Positions 18,766 to 27,763 of a stretch of 64,000 nucleotides of DNA are shown piece after piece. A program made the translations under genes and the position numbers. Every line of letters begins with the position of its first letter. Within the stretch, counting starts at the first letter, position 1. The notes beneath the pieces are model-generated. The model was not told where the DNA came from and did not search any database. It saw nothing but the letters and a program-made list of their open reading frames with translations. The stretch is from contig NZ_CP041405.1 of NCBI RefSeq assembly GCF_007066085.1, forward strand, positions 1,364,001 to 1,428,000, read 5' to 3'. Source of the DNA: Paenibacillus thiaminolyticus (GTDB lineage: Bacteria; Bacillota; Bacilli; Paenibacillales; Paenibacillaceae).

Positions 18766-20109
18766 TTATCTCACGGTCATGTTCGCTTCGTCCTGCATCT
18801 TCTGCACGTCGGCCAGCATAGCGGCCGGCTCGACATCGCCTTCCATGACGCGCTGAATGCCGATGCGCAGCTCAGCGTCGACCTCGGCCTGGATTAACGC
18901 GTCGAACGCCGGCCATCTGTACCGAACTTCATTGGTGCGCTTGATAATCTCAAGAATAAGGCCGCTATCGACCACCTGCTCCATCTTCGACTGCTCCATC
19001 TTAAGCGACGGCAGCACGCCGTCCTCCATCAGACCCCTCAATTGAATCTCTTCATTATAAAAATTGAGGATGAACGACTTGACCGCCTCCAGCTTGCGCG
19101 GATCCTCCGCCACCTTGGCCGAGAACGCATACCCGTTGTTCGTGTCCACCATTGCACTTATCCCGTCGCCTTCCTTGAGCGGAGGCATCAGGAAGAAGCC
19201 GAATTTGCTCTTGCCGTCAGCCGTCTTCTCCTCCGTCAGGCCGGAAGACCCCCAGGTCCCGTCGAACATCATGATCGCCTCTCCAGTCAGAAGCTGAGTG
19301 CGCTGGTCTGCATACTCCAATCCGAGCTCGCCACGCTTAAAATAACCTTTGCTCACCCACTCCTGATGCTTCGAAATCGCTTCCACCATTCGCGGGTCGG
19401 TCCATTTCGATTCGCCGGTCTTGAAGCCTGCGGTGAAATGAGGCCCGGTATAGTAAGACCACAGATTATTAATCGTCATGAGCGGAACCCAGGCATCCTT
19501 GGAAGCTCGGGCGAACGGGATTTTGCCGTCGGCTTTGATCTTGTCCGCAATCGCTTCCAGATCGGCCAGCGTCTTCGGCAATTCCAGCCCCTTTTCCGCA
19601 AAATATTGTTTATTATAAAAATAGCCTTCAATGGATCCGCCGTTCGGCAAGCCATAAATCTTCCCGTCATGCGTCCACGGTTCCAGGTTGAGGAACTTGT
19701 CCCTCAAGCCAAGCTCCTGCAGAATCGGCGCTATATCCAGCACAAGGCCTTCCTTGGCATACAGACCGACATCCGGACTGCCGAATGTATCGAAAATGTC
19801 CGGCGGATTGCCGGCCGCCATCTCGCTTCTCAGCTTATCCTTGCGGTTCACCTCGCTGTCGACCCCATCCAGCCTGATCGTAAGACCTGGATGCTGCTCC
19901 TGCGTCTTCTTCAAGACAGCTTCGAGGCGAGCGAGGCGGTTCTTATTCGCGTCTCCGAGCTGGATATGCCGCAGCTTCAGATCGAACGGCTCACTATTTT
20001 GTGATTGTCCGGACTTGGCACCGTCTCCGCCGCCAATTATGCCGCAGGCAGCAATGACGGACGCCGCCGCCACGATCAGCGTGAGAAGAAGAACAGCCTT
20101 TCTTCTCAT
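18766..20109 (-). CDS. Sugar-binding lipoprotein of an ABC importer (orphan)
   Basis: 447 residues from the ATG at 20109, chosen because GGGGAGGT lies 7 bases upstream; a longer reading from 20142 lacks a site. A lipoprotein signal ends in VIAAC, and the rest has the family 1 solute-binding fold (NPPDIFDTFGSPDV, IYGLPNGGSIEGYFYN, MMFDGTWGSSGL). It should sit outside the membrane and bind a sugar or oligosaccharide. No permease genes lie with it; instead the YesM/YesN pair follows 50 bases later. It may serve as the sensor's ligand receptor or feed a permease encoded elsewhere. Confidence 0.88.
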   Translation of the reverse strand: MRRKAVLLLTLIVAAASVIAACGIIGGGDGAKSGQSQNSEPFDLKLRHIQLGDANKNRLARLEAVLKKTQEQHPGLTIRLDGVDSEVNRKDKLRSEMAAGNPPDIFDTFGSPDVGLYAKEGLVLDIAPILQELGLRDKFLNLEPWTHDGKIYGLPNGGSIEGYFYNKQYFAEKGLELPKTLADLEAIADKIKADGKIPFARASKDAWVPLMTINNLWSYYTGPHFTAGFKTGESKWTDPRMVEAISKHQEWVSKGYFKRGELGLEYADQRTQLLTGEAIMMFDGTWGSSGLTEEKTADGKSKFGFFLMPPLKEGDGISAMVDTNNGYAFSAKVAEDPRKLEAVKSFILNFYNEEIQLRGLMEDGVLPSLKMEQSKMEQVVDSGLILEIIKRTNEVRYRWPAFDALIQAEVDAELRIGIQRVMEGDVEPAAMLADVQKMQDEANMTVR

Positions 20110-20151
20110 GGCAAGACCTCCCCAAGGTAAAGTATAGTCCATACATAATCA

Positions 20152-20180
20152 ATTATAGGTCTATCGTCCGTATCCGTTAA
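20152..20180 (-). promoter_or_regulatory. Promoter of binding-protein/sensor operon
   Basis: TTAACG, 17 bases, TATAAT on the minus strand, about 40 bases before the start codon at 20109. The -35 matches 4 of 6 positions, which suits a promoter that needs an activator such as the YesN-type regulator of the same operon. Confidence 0.45.
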
Positions 20181-20313
20181 GGACGAATATCTACGATAGG
20201 GGGATAAAATCCTCTAATCCCCATTATACAATTGTATCCCTGCTGGTGGGGGAGAGTCCTAACTCTCAGAAGATAGATCCGTTCCGTCGCATACCTGCCA
20301 TTTACGACATTAT

Positions 20314-20545
20314 CCCACTGGCTCAGTTATATTCGGATTCACCCTGGTCGTAAGTCCTTTTGGCCAATATCCCATTGAATCAGGTAGAGCCAGGTTCACC
20401 CCTCACGAGCCCTTTTGAGCAATATCCCATTCAGTCAGGTGCTTCCTCTGCCAACCCGCTATTTTCGCCATTCTCCCATTGATTCAGGTTGAGCCAGGTG
20501 CATCTCTTGCCTAGTCCATTTGACTATTATTCCAATCAATCAGAA
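20314..20545. repeat. Degenerate tandem repeat, about 55-bp unit
   Basis: Five imperfect copies, each centred on CCCATTGATTCAGGT, begin near 20314, 20371, 20426, 20475 and 20531. Several contain GAGCCAGGT and a preceding TTTTG(A/G)CCAATAT-like tract. No reading frame runs through them. They fill the first part of the roughly 1-kb non-coding region between two sugar-uptake operons; the remainder (20546-21162) holds only the 49-bp repeats listed separately. Confidence 0.6.
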
Positions 20546-20621
20546 CCTATCTTATCCAAACATATCAAAGGCTGCTGAACAATTTCTTTACACCAGATAA
20601 CATTTGTGGGGCTCATTCCGG

Positions 20622-21140
20622 CACATAGACATCTTCCTGAATGAAGGGGAGATTGCTCGTAAGAGGCACGGACACAAAACATGGTATGTCATTACTAAGT
20701 CAGACAGCTTTGTTAAGAGACTTTTTTGTTATTCACGAGGCTAACATAGCCTAATGTACCATGGATTCGACTTAAGAACAGCCATGCTGGGCTGGCTGAG
20801 TGAATGGGTGATGCCAAATGTCACTTTTCAATGCGTTCGTTCTCGTTTCAGCATATCGCAAGGCTCCTCATCTCGTTTTGGATCAGATTACGTGAGCTTA
20901 TTTTTTATAGTCCGGACAAGTGTAGACGATCCATTTTCTTCTCATCTCAACGGGTGAATTTAATTGAATTTACGCGTGATTTATGCACGTCAATTATTCG
21001 AACGCATTATTTATGCGTGTTAATATTGGTTGTGAAACACACATACTACCTTCCTGACTGTTAGGGATATTGCTTATAAGTGCCCTCCTAACACATATAC
21101 GACTTCCTGACGGATGGGGAGACTGTTCATAAGAGCCACG
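20622..21140. repeat. Three copies of a 49-bp repeat
   Basis: Copies lie at 20622-20670, 21040-21088 and 21092-21140, the last two nearly adjacent. Shared features in order are CACATA, CTTCCTGA, GGGGAGA or GGGATAT, and a (C/T)ATAAGAG-CACG-like end. Copies 1 and 3 are closest. The stretch between copies 1 and 2 holds no gene I can support. Confidence 0.65.
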
Positions 21141-21162
21141 AATGAACTCACAATCTCAACAT

Positions 21163-21200
21163 AAAAGCTATCCGGGATAGCACCCCAGATAGCTTCTTTT
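21163..21200 (-). terminator. Terminator of LplABC-like operon
   Basis: On the minus strand GAAGCTATC, a loop, and GATAGCTTTT form a stem ending in T residues, 50 bases after the stop of the binding-protein gene. Confidence 0.65.
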
Positions 21201-21251
21201 GTATGCTCTGCTTTGGCGATGGGAAATTGAATGCGGTACCGCGCCTGCGGT

Positions 21252-22934
21252 TTATTTTTTGCTGTCGTAGGCGGTTTGGTATATTTCCAGGAAGCGCGGC
21301 AGGTTCATTCCTTCGAGTGTCTGGAGATAGATATCCCAGTCTTTCTCCAGATCCGCGTCGCCGATGACGAAGCGGGCCATCATTTCGTCGACGTAGTCGT
21401 TGATTGTCTTCGACAGGTCGGACAGCTCAGCAGCCTGTTCATCGGTGAAGAACAGCTGCGGAACGGCCATATCCGCGCTTGGCTTGTATGGATCGTAGTT
21501 ATTTTTCGTTTCATTATATAGGATCACTTCGAGACTCGGCTCGCCGTTATCTGGAACGGCCGAGCTCAAGCGAAGCTCGTTGGAGCGGTTCGTCGGCGCT
21601 GTCTGCTCCCAGTGGACGTTCTGAATCTGCCCGTATTCCTTCAGCTTCGCCCACTTGGCCGGCTTGCCGTTGATGCCGATTTCGCCTTCCTTCGCTTCGC
21701 GCCATTCCTCGCCCGGTCGTCCGATCGTCGTGCGCAGCGATACTTCTTCATCATAGAAGCCGTCTGCCCAACGGAAGGCGACATCCGGGTGTTTCGCGTT
21801 TTTCGTTATGAGGTACGATCCGACAGAGTATCCAAATGGGTCATAGGCGGCATATTGAACGCCGTTCGGCCCTTTCAATGGCGGGACGGTGACATAGTCG
21901 AGCCAGCGGCCGCTCTCTCCGGCGATCTGGGTGAAGACGCCCTGGTGTCCCCCAAAGGCCGCCCCGACTATCGGATCGCCGGACGCTTCGCCCAGCTTCA
22001 GCAGTTGATCACTGTCCTGCGTGAAGATTTGCGGATCGATCAAGCCATCCTTATACAATTTGTTCATATAGGCGAGACCGTCGCGCCAGCCCGGCTTGTC
22101 AAAGGCGACTTGAATGCGGCCATCTTCCACATACATATGACTGCGCGAAGGGCTGAAGACCGGGTTCAGCACGAAGGAGTTCATCAAAAAGGCGTCGATG
22201 GACGAGTACCAGCCGCTGCCGCGCGGAGCTCCCGTAAGCGGCACTTCATCCGCCTTGCCGTTCCCGTTCGGGTCCTTTTCCTTGAACGCCTTCAATACGG
22301 TGTACAGCTCATCCGTTGTGGTCGGTACGTCCAGGCCCAGCTTGTCGAGCCACGGCTTGTAGATCCACATCTTCTGCGCCATCGAGCAATGGTAGCAGTC
22401 GTTGATGCTCGGCAGCGCATAAATATTGCCGTCAGGTGCCGTAATCGCGGTGGACATCCCCGTATTGCTGTCGAGCACTTTTTTGAAGTTGTCGCCGTAC
22501 TGCTCGATCAGGTCGTTGAGCGGCAGGAACACGCCCTGATTGCCATAGATCATCTGCTGCGCAGGCGTGACGCCGAATCTCATGATGACGTCCGGGTAGT
22601 CGCCCGAAGCGAGCATCAGGTTGAGCTTCTCGCTGGCGCTCTGCTGCGGCACGACGATCCATTCCACATGCACGTTCGTCTTTTCTTCATACCATTTCGT
22701 GAACTCGTTCGTCTCGAAATTTTCAACGAGCGCCTCCGACGGAACCATGACCTTCAGCGTCACCTTCTCTTCTACAATCGGGTATGTGCCCTTAGGCGTC
22801 ACGATCGATTTACTGGCCTGGCCGCCGTCATTCGTTCCGCTCGCATTGCCGCCGCTGCCCGAGCAAGCGGTCAGCACAAGAGAGAGCGTCATCACCGCCG
22901 CCAGACATACCGTACTCCAACGCTTCCATCTCAT
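21252..22934 (-). CDS. LplA-like sugar-binding lipoprotein
   Basis: 560 residues. The lipoprotein signal ends in VLTAC (C24), and the start is supported by AGGGGGAA upstream. The length and motifs (WIVVPQQSASEKLNLMLASGDYPDV, IYALPSINDCYH) fit the large binding proteins of the LplA/YtcQ class that take up oligosaccharides, such as those released from plant polysaccharides. It is the last gene of an operon with two permeases and an AraC-type regulator. As is usual for the class, no ATPase is present; a shared MsmX-type ATPase encoded elsewhere is expected. Confidence 0.9.
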   Translation of the reverse strand: MRWKRWSTVCLAAVMTLSLVLTACSGSGGNASGTNDGGQASKSIVTPKGTYPIVEEKVTLKVMVPSEALVENFETNEFTKWYEEKTNVHVEWIVVPQQSASEKLNLMLASGDYPDVIMRFGVTPAQQMIYGNQGVFLPLNDLIEQYGDNFKKVLDSNTGMSTAITAPDGNIYALPSINDCYHCSMAQKMWIYKPWLDKLGLDVPTTTDELYTVLKAFKEKDPNGNGKADEVPLTGAPRGSGWYSSIDAFLMNSFVLNPVFSPSRSHMYVEDGRIQVAFDKPGWRDGLAYMNKLYKDGLIDPQIFTQDSDQLLKLGEASGDPIVGAAFGGHQGVFTQIAGESGRWLDYVTVPPLKGPNGVQYAAYDPFGYSVGSYLITKNAKHPDVAFRWADGFYDEEVSLRTTIGRPGEEWREAKEGEIGINGKPAKWAKLKEYGQIQNVHWEQTAPTNRSNELRLSSAVPDNGEPSLEVILYNETKNNYDPYKPSADMAVPQLFFTDEQAAELSDLSKTINDYVDEMMARFVIGDADLEKDWDIYLQTLEGMNLPRFLEIYQTAYDSKK

Positions 22935-23105
22935 TACGAATTCCCCCTTTTTGTCCTGTTCACAGCCATCTTGCCTTCTATGCCTAATGAAGCCGACGCT
23001 TCAAAAACCGATGCCGAAGCCTGCACCATATCAGGGCTTATCCTTTGATAATGTCTATCCTAATCAGGCCTGCCCTTTGATCATGGCTTATATTTAGATC
23101 GGGGC

Positions 23106-23996
23106 CTATCCTTTGATTGAGCCAATCATCATGCCCTTTACGAAATATTTCTGCACGAACGGATAGATAGCTAACAGCGGCACGGAAGATACGACGATAA
23201 GAGAGTATTTCAGCAGCTCCCGCAACCCTTGGCGCGCGGCTGCCGTCTTCGCATCCCCGAGCGTCTCCTGGCTGACTTGGTTCTGGACGAGTATATCCCG
23301 GAGGACGAGCTGCAGCGGGAACAATTTTTCTGATTTCAGGAAAATCAATGCATTGAAATACTGGTTCCACTGATCCACCGCGTAGAACAGCGTCACTACG
23401 GCGATAATCGGCCCCGACAAAGGAAGCACAATGCGCAGCAGGAAGGTGAAGTCGCTGCAGCCGTCCATCTGTGCCGATTCCAGCAGCTCCAGCGGAATGC
23501 TGGTGCGGAAATACGTCATCATGATCATGACATTCCAGACGGACAGGGCGGCCGGAACAATCATGGCCCAGGCCGTATCCAGCATGCCGAGCTCTTTCAC
23601 GAGCAGATAGGTCGGAATGAGCCCGCCGTTGAACATCATCGTGAAGACGAACAGCAGCGTGAAGCCTCGTCTCCCTTTGAAGTCGTTCCGGGACAGCGGA
23701 TAAGCCGCCAGCACGGTGACCAACACGCTGATCAAGGTACCGGCGAATGTATAGAGGAGCGTGTTCTGCAGACCGGTCCATACCATCCGGTGCCGGAACA
23801 CCGCCGCATAGCCGTCCAGTGAGAATTCGACCGGCCACAGCCATACTTTGCCGGAAATAACGGCGCTCGCCGAGCTGAAGGAAGCGCTTACGACATACAG
23901 CAGCGGATACAGCACGATGAGGAGAAATACGCCCAGCACCGCATTGTTCACGATATGAAAGATACGATCGCTTTTATCATGAGCCAGTGAATCCAT
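23106..23996 (-). CDS. Sugar ABC permease, LplC/YtcP type
   Basis: 296 residues with about six membrane spans. The ATPase-coupling EAA loop is seen in LESAQMDGCSDFTFLLRIVLPLSGP. The C terminus FVQKYFVKGMMIGSIKG is typical of LplC-like permeases. The start has GGAGGGGAGGACACAG before it. It follows the partner permease by 18 bases and precedes the binding-protein gene. Confidence 0.93.
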   Translation of the reverse strand: MDSLAHDKSDRIFHIVNNAVLGVFLLIVLYPLLYVVSASFSSASAVISGKVWLWPVEFSLDGYAAVFRHRMVWTGLQNTLLYTFAGTLISVLVTVLAAYPLSRNDFKGRRGFTLLFVFTMMFNGGLIPTYLLVKELGMLDTAWAMIVPAALSVWNVMIMMTYFRTSIPLELLESAQMDGCSDFTFLLRIVLPLSGPIIAVVTLFYAVDQWNQYFNALIFLKSEKLFPLQLVLRDILVQNQVSQETLGDAKTAAARQGLRELLKYSLIVVSSVPLLAIYPFVQKYFVKGMMIGSIKG

Positions 23997-24014
23997 CTGT
24001 GTCCTCCCCTCCCG

Positions 24015-24992
24015 TCACCATAAGCTCTCCTGCCCGGTCTTGCGGGCGCTATAATTGACCATCACGATTAGCAAGAGCGATATCGCCGATTTGAATAGGC
24101 CGATCGCCGTCGCGTAGGAGAAATTCATCGCTTGGGACAGCAATCCGATCTTGTACACGTAGGTGTCAATCACTTCCGATGTCTTCAGATTCAGCGGATT
24201 CTGCATCAAATAGATCTTCTCGAACCCGGTCTCCAGCAGCTGCCCCGTATTCAAAATGAGCAAAATCATCGCGATCGGGAGCACCGCCGGCATATCGATA
24301 TGCCAGATTCGCTTTGTCCGCCCGGCTCCATCCAGCACGGCGGCCTCATGCAGGGCCGGATCGACGGTGGACAGTGCGGCAAGATAGATAATGCAGGAGA
24401 ATCCGATATGCTGCCAGATGCCGGACCAGACGAATATCGACTTGAAAAACTGCATTTCCCCCATAAAATGAATCGGATCAACCCCGAAAAGTCCCAAAAA
24501 CTGATTGATCATGCCGGAGCGGGGATCGAGGAACTGCAGCAGAAGGCCAACCATAACGACGGTGGAGATGAAATGGGGCGCATAACTGACCATTTGCACT
24601 GTGTTCTTGAACCACCGTATCCGGACCGCATTCAGGCTCAGCGCGAGCAGCACAGGCAACGGCGTGCTAACCGCAAGGGAATACAGGCTGATAATCAGCG
24701 TGTTCTGCATAATGCGCCAGAAATCATAGGAGTTGAAGAAGCGCGCAAAATGCTTGAATCCGATCCAATCGCTCGCCCACATGCCTTTGACGACGTTGTA
24801 GTCTTTGAAGGCGATCTGGGCGCCGACCATCGGACCGTACTTAAAGAGAATGACATAGAGCAGCGGAAGGGCGAACAGCGCGTACAGCTGCCATGATCGC
24901 TTCATATAGGACACGAACGCGGACTTGCGCGCCGGTATCGCCGCCGCTGCCGGAATGGATGATCTAGCCTCTGGCTGCCAGTGTTCCGACAA
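24015..24992 (-). CDS. Sugar ABC permease, LplB/YteP type
   Basis: About 325 residues. I place the start at a TTG (24992) because GGAGG lies exactly 7 bases before it, while a GTG at 24998 would nearly touch that site. Six spans are seen, with FKYGPMVGAQIAFKDYN near the first and the EAA loop LHEAAVLDGAGRTKRIWHIDMPAVLP. It pairs with the LplC-type permease. A possible cre site lies 48 bases upstream. Confidence 0.92.
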   Translation of the reverse strand: MSEHWQPEARSSIPAAAAIPARKSAFVSYMKRSWQLYALFALPLLYVILFKYGPMVGAQIAFKDYNVVKGMWASDWIGFKHFARFFNSYDFWRIMQNTLIISLYSLAVSTPLPVLLALSLNAVRIRWFKNTVQMVSYAPHFISTVVMVGLLLQFLDPRSGMINQFLGLFGVDPIHFMGEMQFFKSIFVWSGIWQHIGFSCIIYLAALSTVDPALHEAAVLDGAGRTKRIWHIDMPAVLPIAMILLILNTGQLLETGFEKIYLMQNPLNLKTSEVIDTYVYKIGLLSQAMNFSYATAIGLFKSAISLLLIVMVNYSARKTGQESLW

Positions 24993-25039
24993 AAGCACAC
25001 CTCCTGTTCCCGGTCGGGACCGTTATAATGGCGCAGCGA

Positions 25040-25054
25040 TGATGACGCTTACAT
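25040..25054 (-). promoter_or_regulatory. Possible CcpA cre site
   Basis: ATGTAAGCGTCATCA on the minus strand matches the cre consensus WTGNAANCGNWNNCA with one mismatch. It lies in the 179-bp gap between the AraC-type regulator gene and the permease genes and would make sugar uptake sensitive to carbon catabolite control. Confidence 0.4.
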
Positions 25055-25171
25055 CCGTCGCTGCGGTGATGGCTGGCGGGCTTGCCCTTACCAGCCGTTC
25101 GCTGTGTGGTCACAGTGTATAACGGAACTCCGCAACGGGAAAAGAAGCCGTTTTTACCGATTGTGCGATTT

Positions 25172-27589
25172 TTACGAAGAGTCATTATTCCTTTTTTGTT
25201 CGTTTAACCATTTTCGATATTCGGTGGCGCTCATCCCGTGTGCGCGCTTGAATGCGCGGCTGAACGAGTTCAGGGAATTGTAGCCGACCCGCTCGGCAAT
25301 CGAGGTCAGGGCGTCCCCTTCCAGCATTAATTGCTTGGCATGCTCCAGCCTCAGCTCCTCCACATAATCCGAGAAATTCCGGCCGGACTGCTCCTTGAAA
25401 AACGCGGATACATAGGCTTCCGATACTTGGAGCCGATCCGAGATGACGGTGAGAGACAGCGATGAATCCACATAACCTTCGCGAATGCAGGCCATCATAT
25501 CCTCCAGCAGCGTCGCGTTGCGGCTGCGCTTGCGCTCGTGCACCGTCCGGCTCAATTGAACGAATTCGTTCCGGACAAGCGGGAACAGCTTATGCAGCTC
25601 CGCCCCTTTCTTTAATACTTTTTGCTGAAAGGTCGCGCTATCGGTCTGCAGGGTCAGATCGAGCGACTGCGCCAGCTTCATCGCCGCGGCATACATATCC
25701 ATCAGCAGCCAGCGTTCCATCGGACAGGTAAGCGGCCGCTTCTCCCAGTTGTCCTGCCAGACGGTCTGGCACAATCTCGCCACCTCTTCCTCATCCCCGC
25801 CGCGGACGGCGTGCGTGAGCCGATTCTCCATCTCGGCGTTGAACCGGTACAGTCCGGCATCCGCATGCTCCTCCTCGTCCCACCAGATCAAATCCTGGCT
25901 CCCGTCGGACATTCCGTACAGCTGCTGAGCCTGTTCCAGCGACCGGGGCACATCCATCCGATCGCTGACGATGCCTCCGATCGTATACATCGGCAAGATA
26001 TGAGCACTCTTCAGGCGCTCGTTCAATTCTCTCAACGTCTGTTCAATCAAGGCCGCGAAGCGGGCTCCCGCATCGCCTTCCGCTCCCGCCTCAGTGCCGT
26101 AGAACAACAAGGCCACCTGATCCTGGCCCGCCTCATGAAGATCGAAGGGAACCCGTTCCAAGCCGGACGCCTCCTCCTTCACGACCAGCATCTTCAGCAC
26201 CATCTCATCGAGGACCGGGGCGCTCCAATCGTCGCCATGCCAGCCGAGATGAAGCACCGCGACCGCATACATCGTAGCGCTGCGCTGCAATCCCGCATGC
26301 GTCAGCGAGGACTCCAGCTGCTGGTCGGTGGCGTATCCCCCGCGCAGCCAGCGATCGAAAACCGCCATGCGGGCATATTCCTGCCGCTCGCTCAGCTTTT
26401 GATCAAGCGTCTTCGTCGTCTCCAGCAGCTCCGTGAATGCATCGCGCAAATAGGCAAAAATGTCGGACTTGCGGCTTCGCTGCCCTAATCCCGGCTTCGC
26501 GTTCGTATGGACATAGGAGTACAGTCCTTCCAAGGGGCGGCTGTTCCGGCGGGACAGCCACAGGGCCAGCAGCACGATGACGACGAGCGACAGCCCTACT
26601 AGCGTGAAGGTCGTCCGCTTCATCGCATGCACGCTCTCCAGTACTTCGTCCGCCGGCTGCGCAGCGATATATGTCCAGCCCGTCTTCGAAGAAATCATCC
26701 TCGAGACGAGCATGTCCCTTCCGTTCAGCTCGGTCCGGTAATGGGTATTCGGCCGTTCCAGAAGAGCGGCCAGTTCACTCTCTCCTCCCCGCTGTCCGCT
26801 CCCGGCTTCGTCTCCGGCCTGGCCAATGAGCTGGCCGTGTTTATCCAGCACGCGCACCCAGCCCCCGGCCTGCACATTGATGCCGCTGAGCAGCTTGGCT
26901 ACTTCCGCATGCGGGATGAGCGCTACGACCGCTCCCTGGTAATAACCGGGATACCCTAGCGAACGGATGTAGGTGATCATCCCCTCCTCGGCGGTTCCGT
27001 ATTTTACGGTATGAAGGCCAATGAAATCTTTGGAATGATACGTCTCCAACGTCTGCTCCCGCCATTCGGTCATATCCCAGTCCCGATAGCGGAGCACATC
27101 CTCGTAGAATTCATCCAGCGCCTCCACCCGATGCGGCGAGATGACGAGCGAGCTGTTGCGGAAGACGACAAAATAATCTTTCAAAAACCGGTTGCTGATG
27201 CTGTAATCATCAAGCGCCTTTTGCGTGCTCATCACCTTGTACGTGTTCGTGCCGGCAAAAGGCTTCTTCACCACCTGGAAGCCTCTCACCTTCGGGTGAT
27301 CGGCTACCTGCTGCACGATGGATTCCACTTCCGCAATCCGGGTCTCCAGCAGCGTCTGGGCCTGGTGGAGCGCCTTGCCGTTCCGCTCCAGCACTTCCCG
27401 CTCCAACACGTCGATCGTCTCCTGGTAAGCGATCCAGCCAGCGATTAAGGTTAATAGGAGAAATAATAAATAAGGAAGGAGAAACCGGAACCAGAGCCTC
27501 CCCATCCATTTCCGGGTCCAAAAGGAAACCATCCGCCCTTTGATGAATTCGCTTACATAATGATTCGGCTTCGGCAACGGACTATTCAT
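25172..27589 (-). CDS. Membrane-bound AraC-type regulator (YesS/YtdP class)
   Basis: 805 residues. Spans at about 33-53 and 333-350 enclose an extracellular sensor of the Cache type, a cytosolic linker follows, and a C-terminal AraC/XylS double helix-turn-helix ends the protein (LTVISDRLQVSEAYVSAFF and LTSIAERVGYNSLNSFSRAFK). It is thus a one-component membrane sensor that can bind DNA directly. It is transcribed with the permeases and binding protein, and probably activates that operon when the sugar is present. The start ATG follows GGGGGGACTTGA. Confidence 0.9.
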   Translation of the reverse strand: MNSPLPKPNHYVSEFIKGRMVSFWTRKWMGRLWFRFLLPYLLFLLLTLIAGWIAYQETIDVLEREVLERNGKALHQAQTLLETRIAEVESIVQQVADHPKVRGFQVVKKPFAGTNTYKVMSTQKALDDYSISNRFLKDYFVVFRNSSLVISPHRVEALDEFYEDVLRYRDWDMTEWREQTLETYHSKDFIGLHTVKYGTAEEGMITYIRSLGYPGYYQGAVVALIPHAEVAKLLSGINVQAGGWVRVLDKHGQLIGQAGDEAGSGQRGGESELAALLERPNTHYRTELNGRDMLVSRMISSKTGWTYIAAQPADEVLESVHAMKRTTFTLVGLSLVVIVLLALWLSRRNSRPLEGLYSYVHTNAKPGLGQRSRKSDIFAYLRDAFTELLETTKTLDQKLSERQEYARMAVFDRWLRGGYATDQQLESSLTHAGLQRSATMYAVAVLHLGWHGDDWSAPVLDEMVLKMLVVKEEASGLERVPFDLHEAGQDQVALLFYGTEAGAEGDAGARFAALIEQTLRELNERLKSAHILPMYTIGGIVSDRMDVPRSLEQAQQLYGMSDGSQDLIWWDEEEHADAGLYRFNAEMENRLTHAVRGGDEEEVARLCQTVWQDNWEKRPLTCPMERWLLMDMYAAAMKLAQSLDLTLQTDSATFQQKVLKKGAELHKLFPLVRNEFVQLSRTVHERKRSRNATLLEDMMACIREGYVDSSLSLTVISDRLQVSEAYVSAFFKEQSGRNFSDYVEELRLEHAKQLMLEGDALTSIAERVGYNSLNSFSRAFKRAHGMSATEYRKWLNEQKRNNDSS

Positions 27590-27704
27590 TCAAGTCCCCC
27601 CTTTTTTGTCTAATTTGTGATAATAAACATACCAGAAATTAAGGCGCTCGAACATCCTCTTGTCGGAATTTGTCGCTTGGCATGATTTTGTCCTCAGTAA
27701 CGCC

Positions 27705-27751
27705 AAAAAGCTCCTGCATTCAGGAACGGACAGGTTCCAGTTCAGGAGCTT
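27705..27751 (-). terminator. Terminator of alpha/beta hydrolase gene
   Basis: A long hairpin (AAGCTCCTG / CAGGAGCTT with inner GGAAC / GTTCC) is followed by T residues on the minus strand, 12 bases after the hydrolase stop. Confidence 0.75.
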
Positions 27752-27763
27752 GACATGCTCATT

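Noticed and set aside
20754..21064. Two overlapping short open frames in the repeat-rich gap
   Set aside because: Weak ribosome sites, no motif, and they run into the 49-bp repeat.
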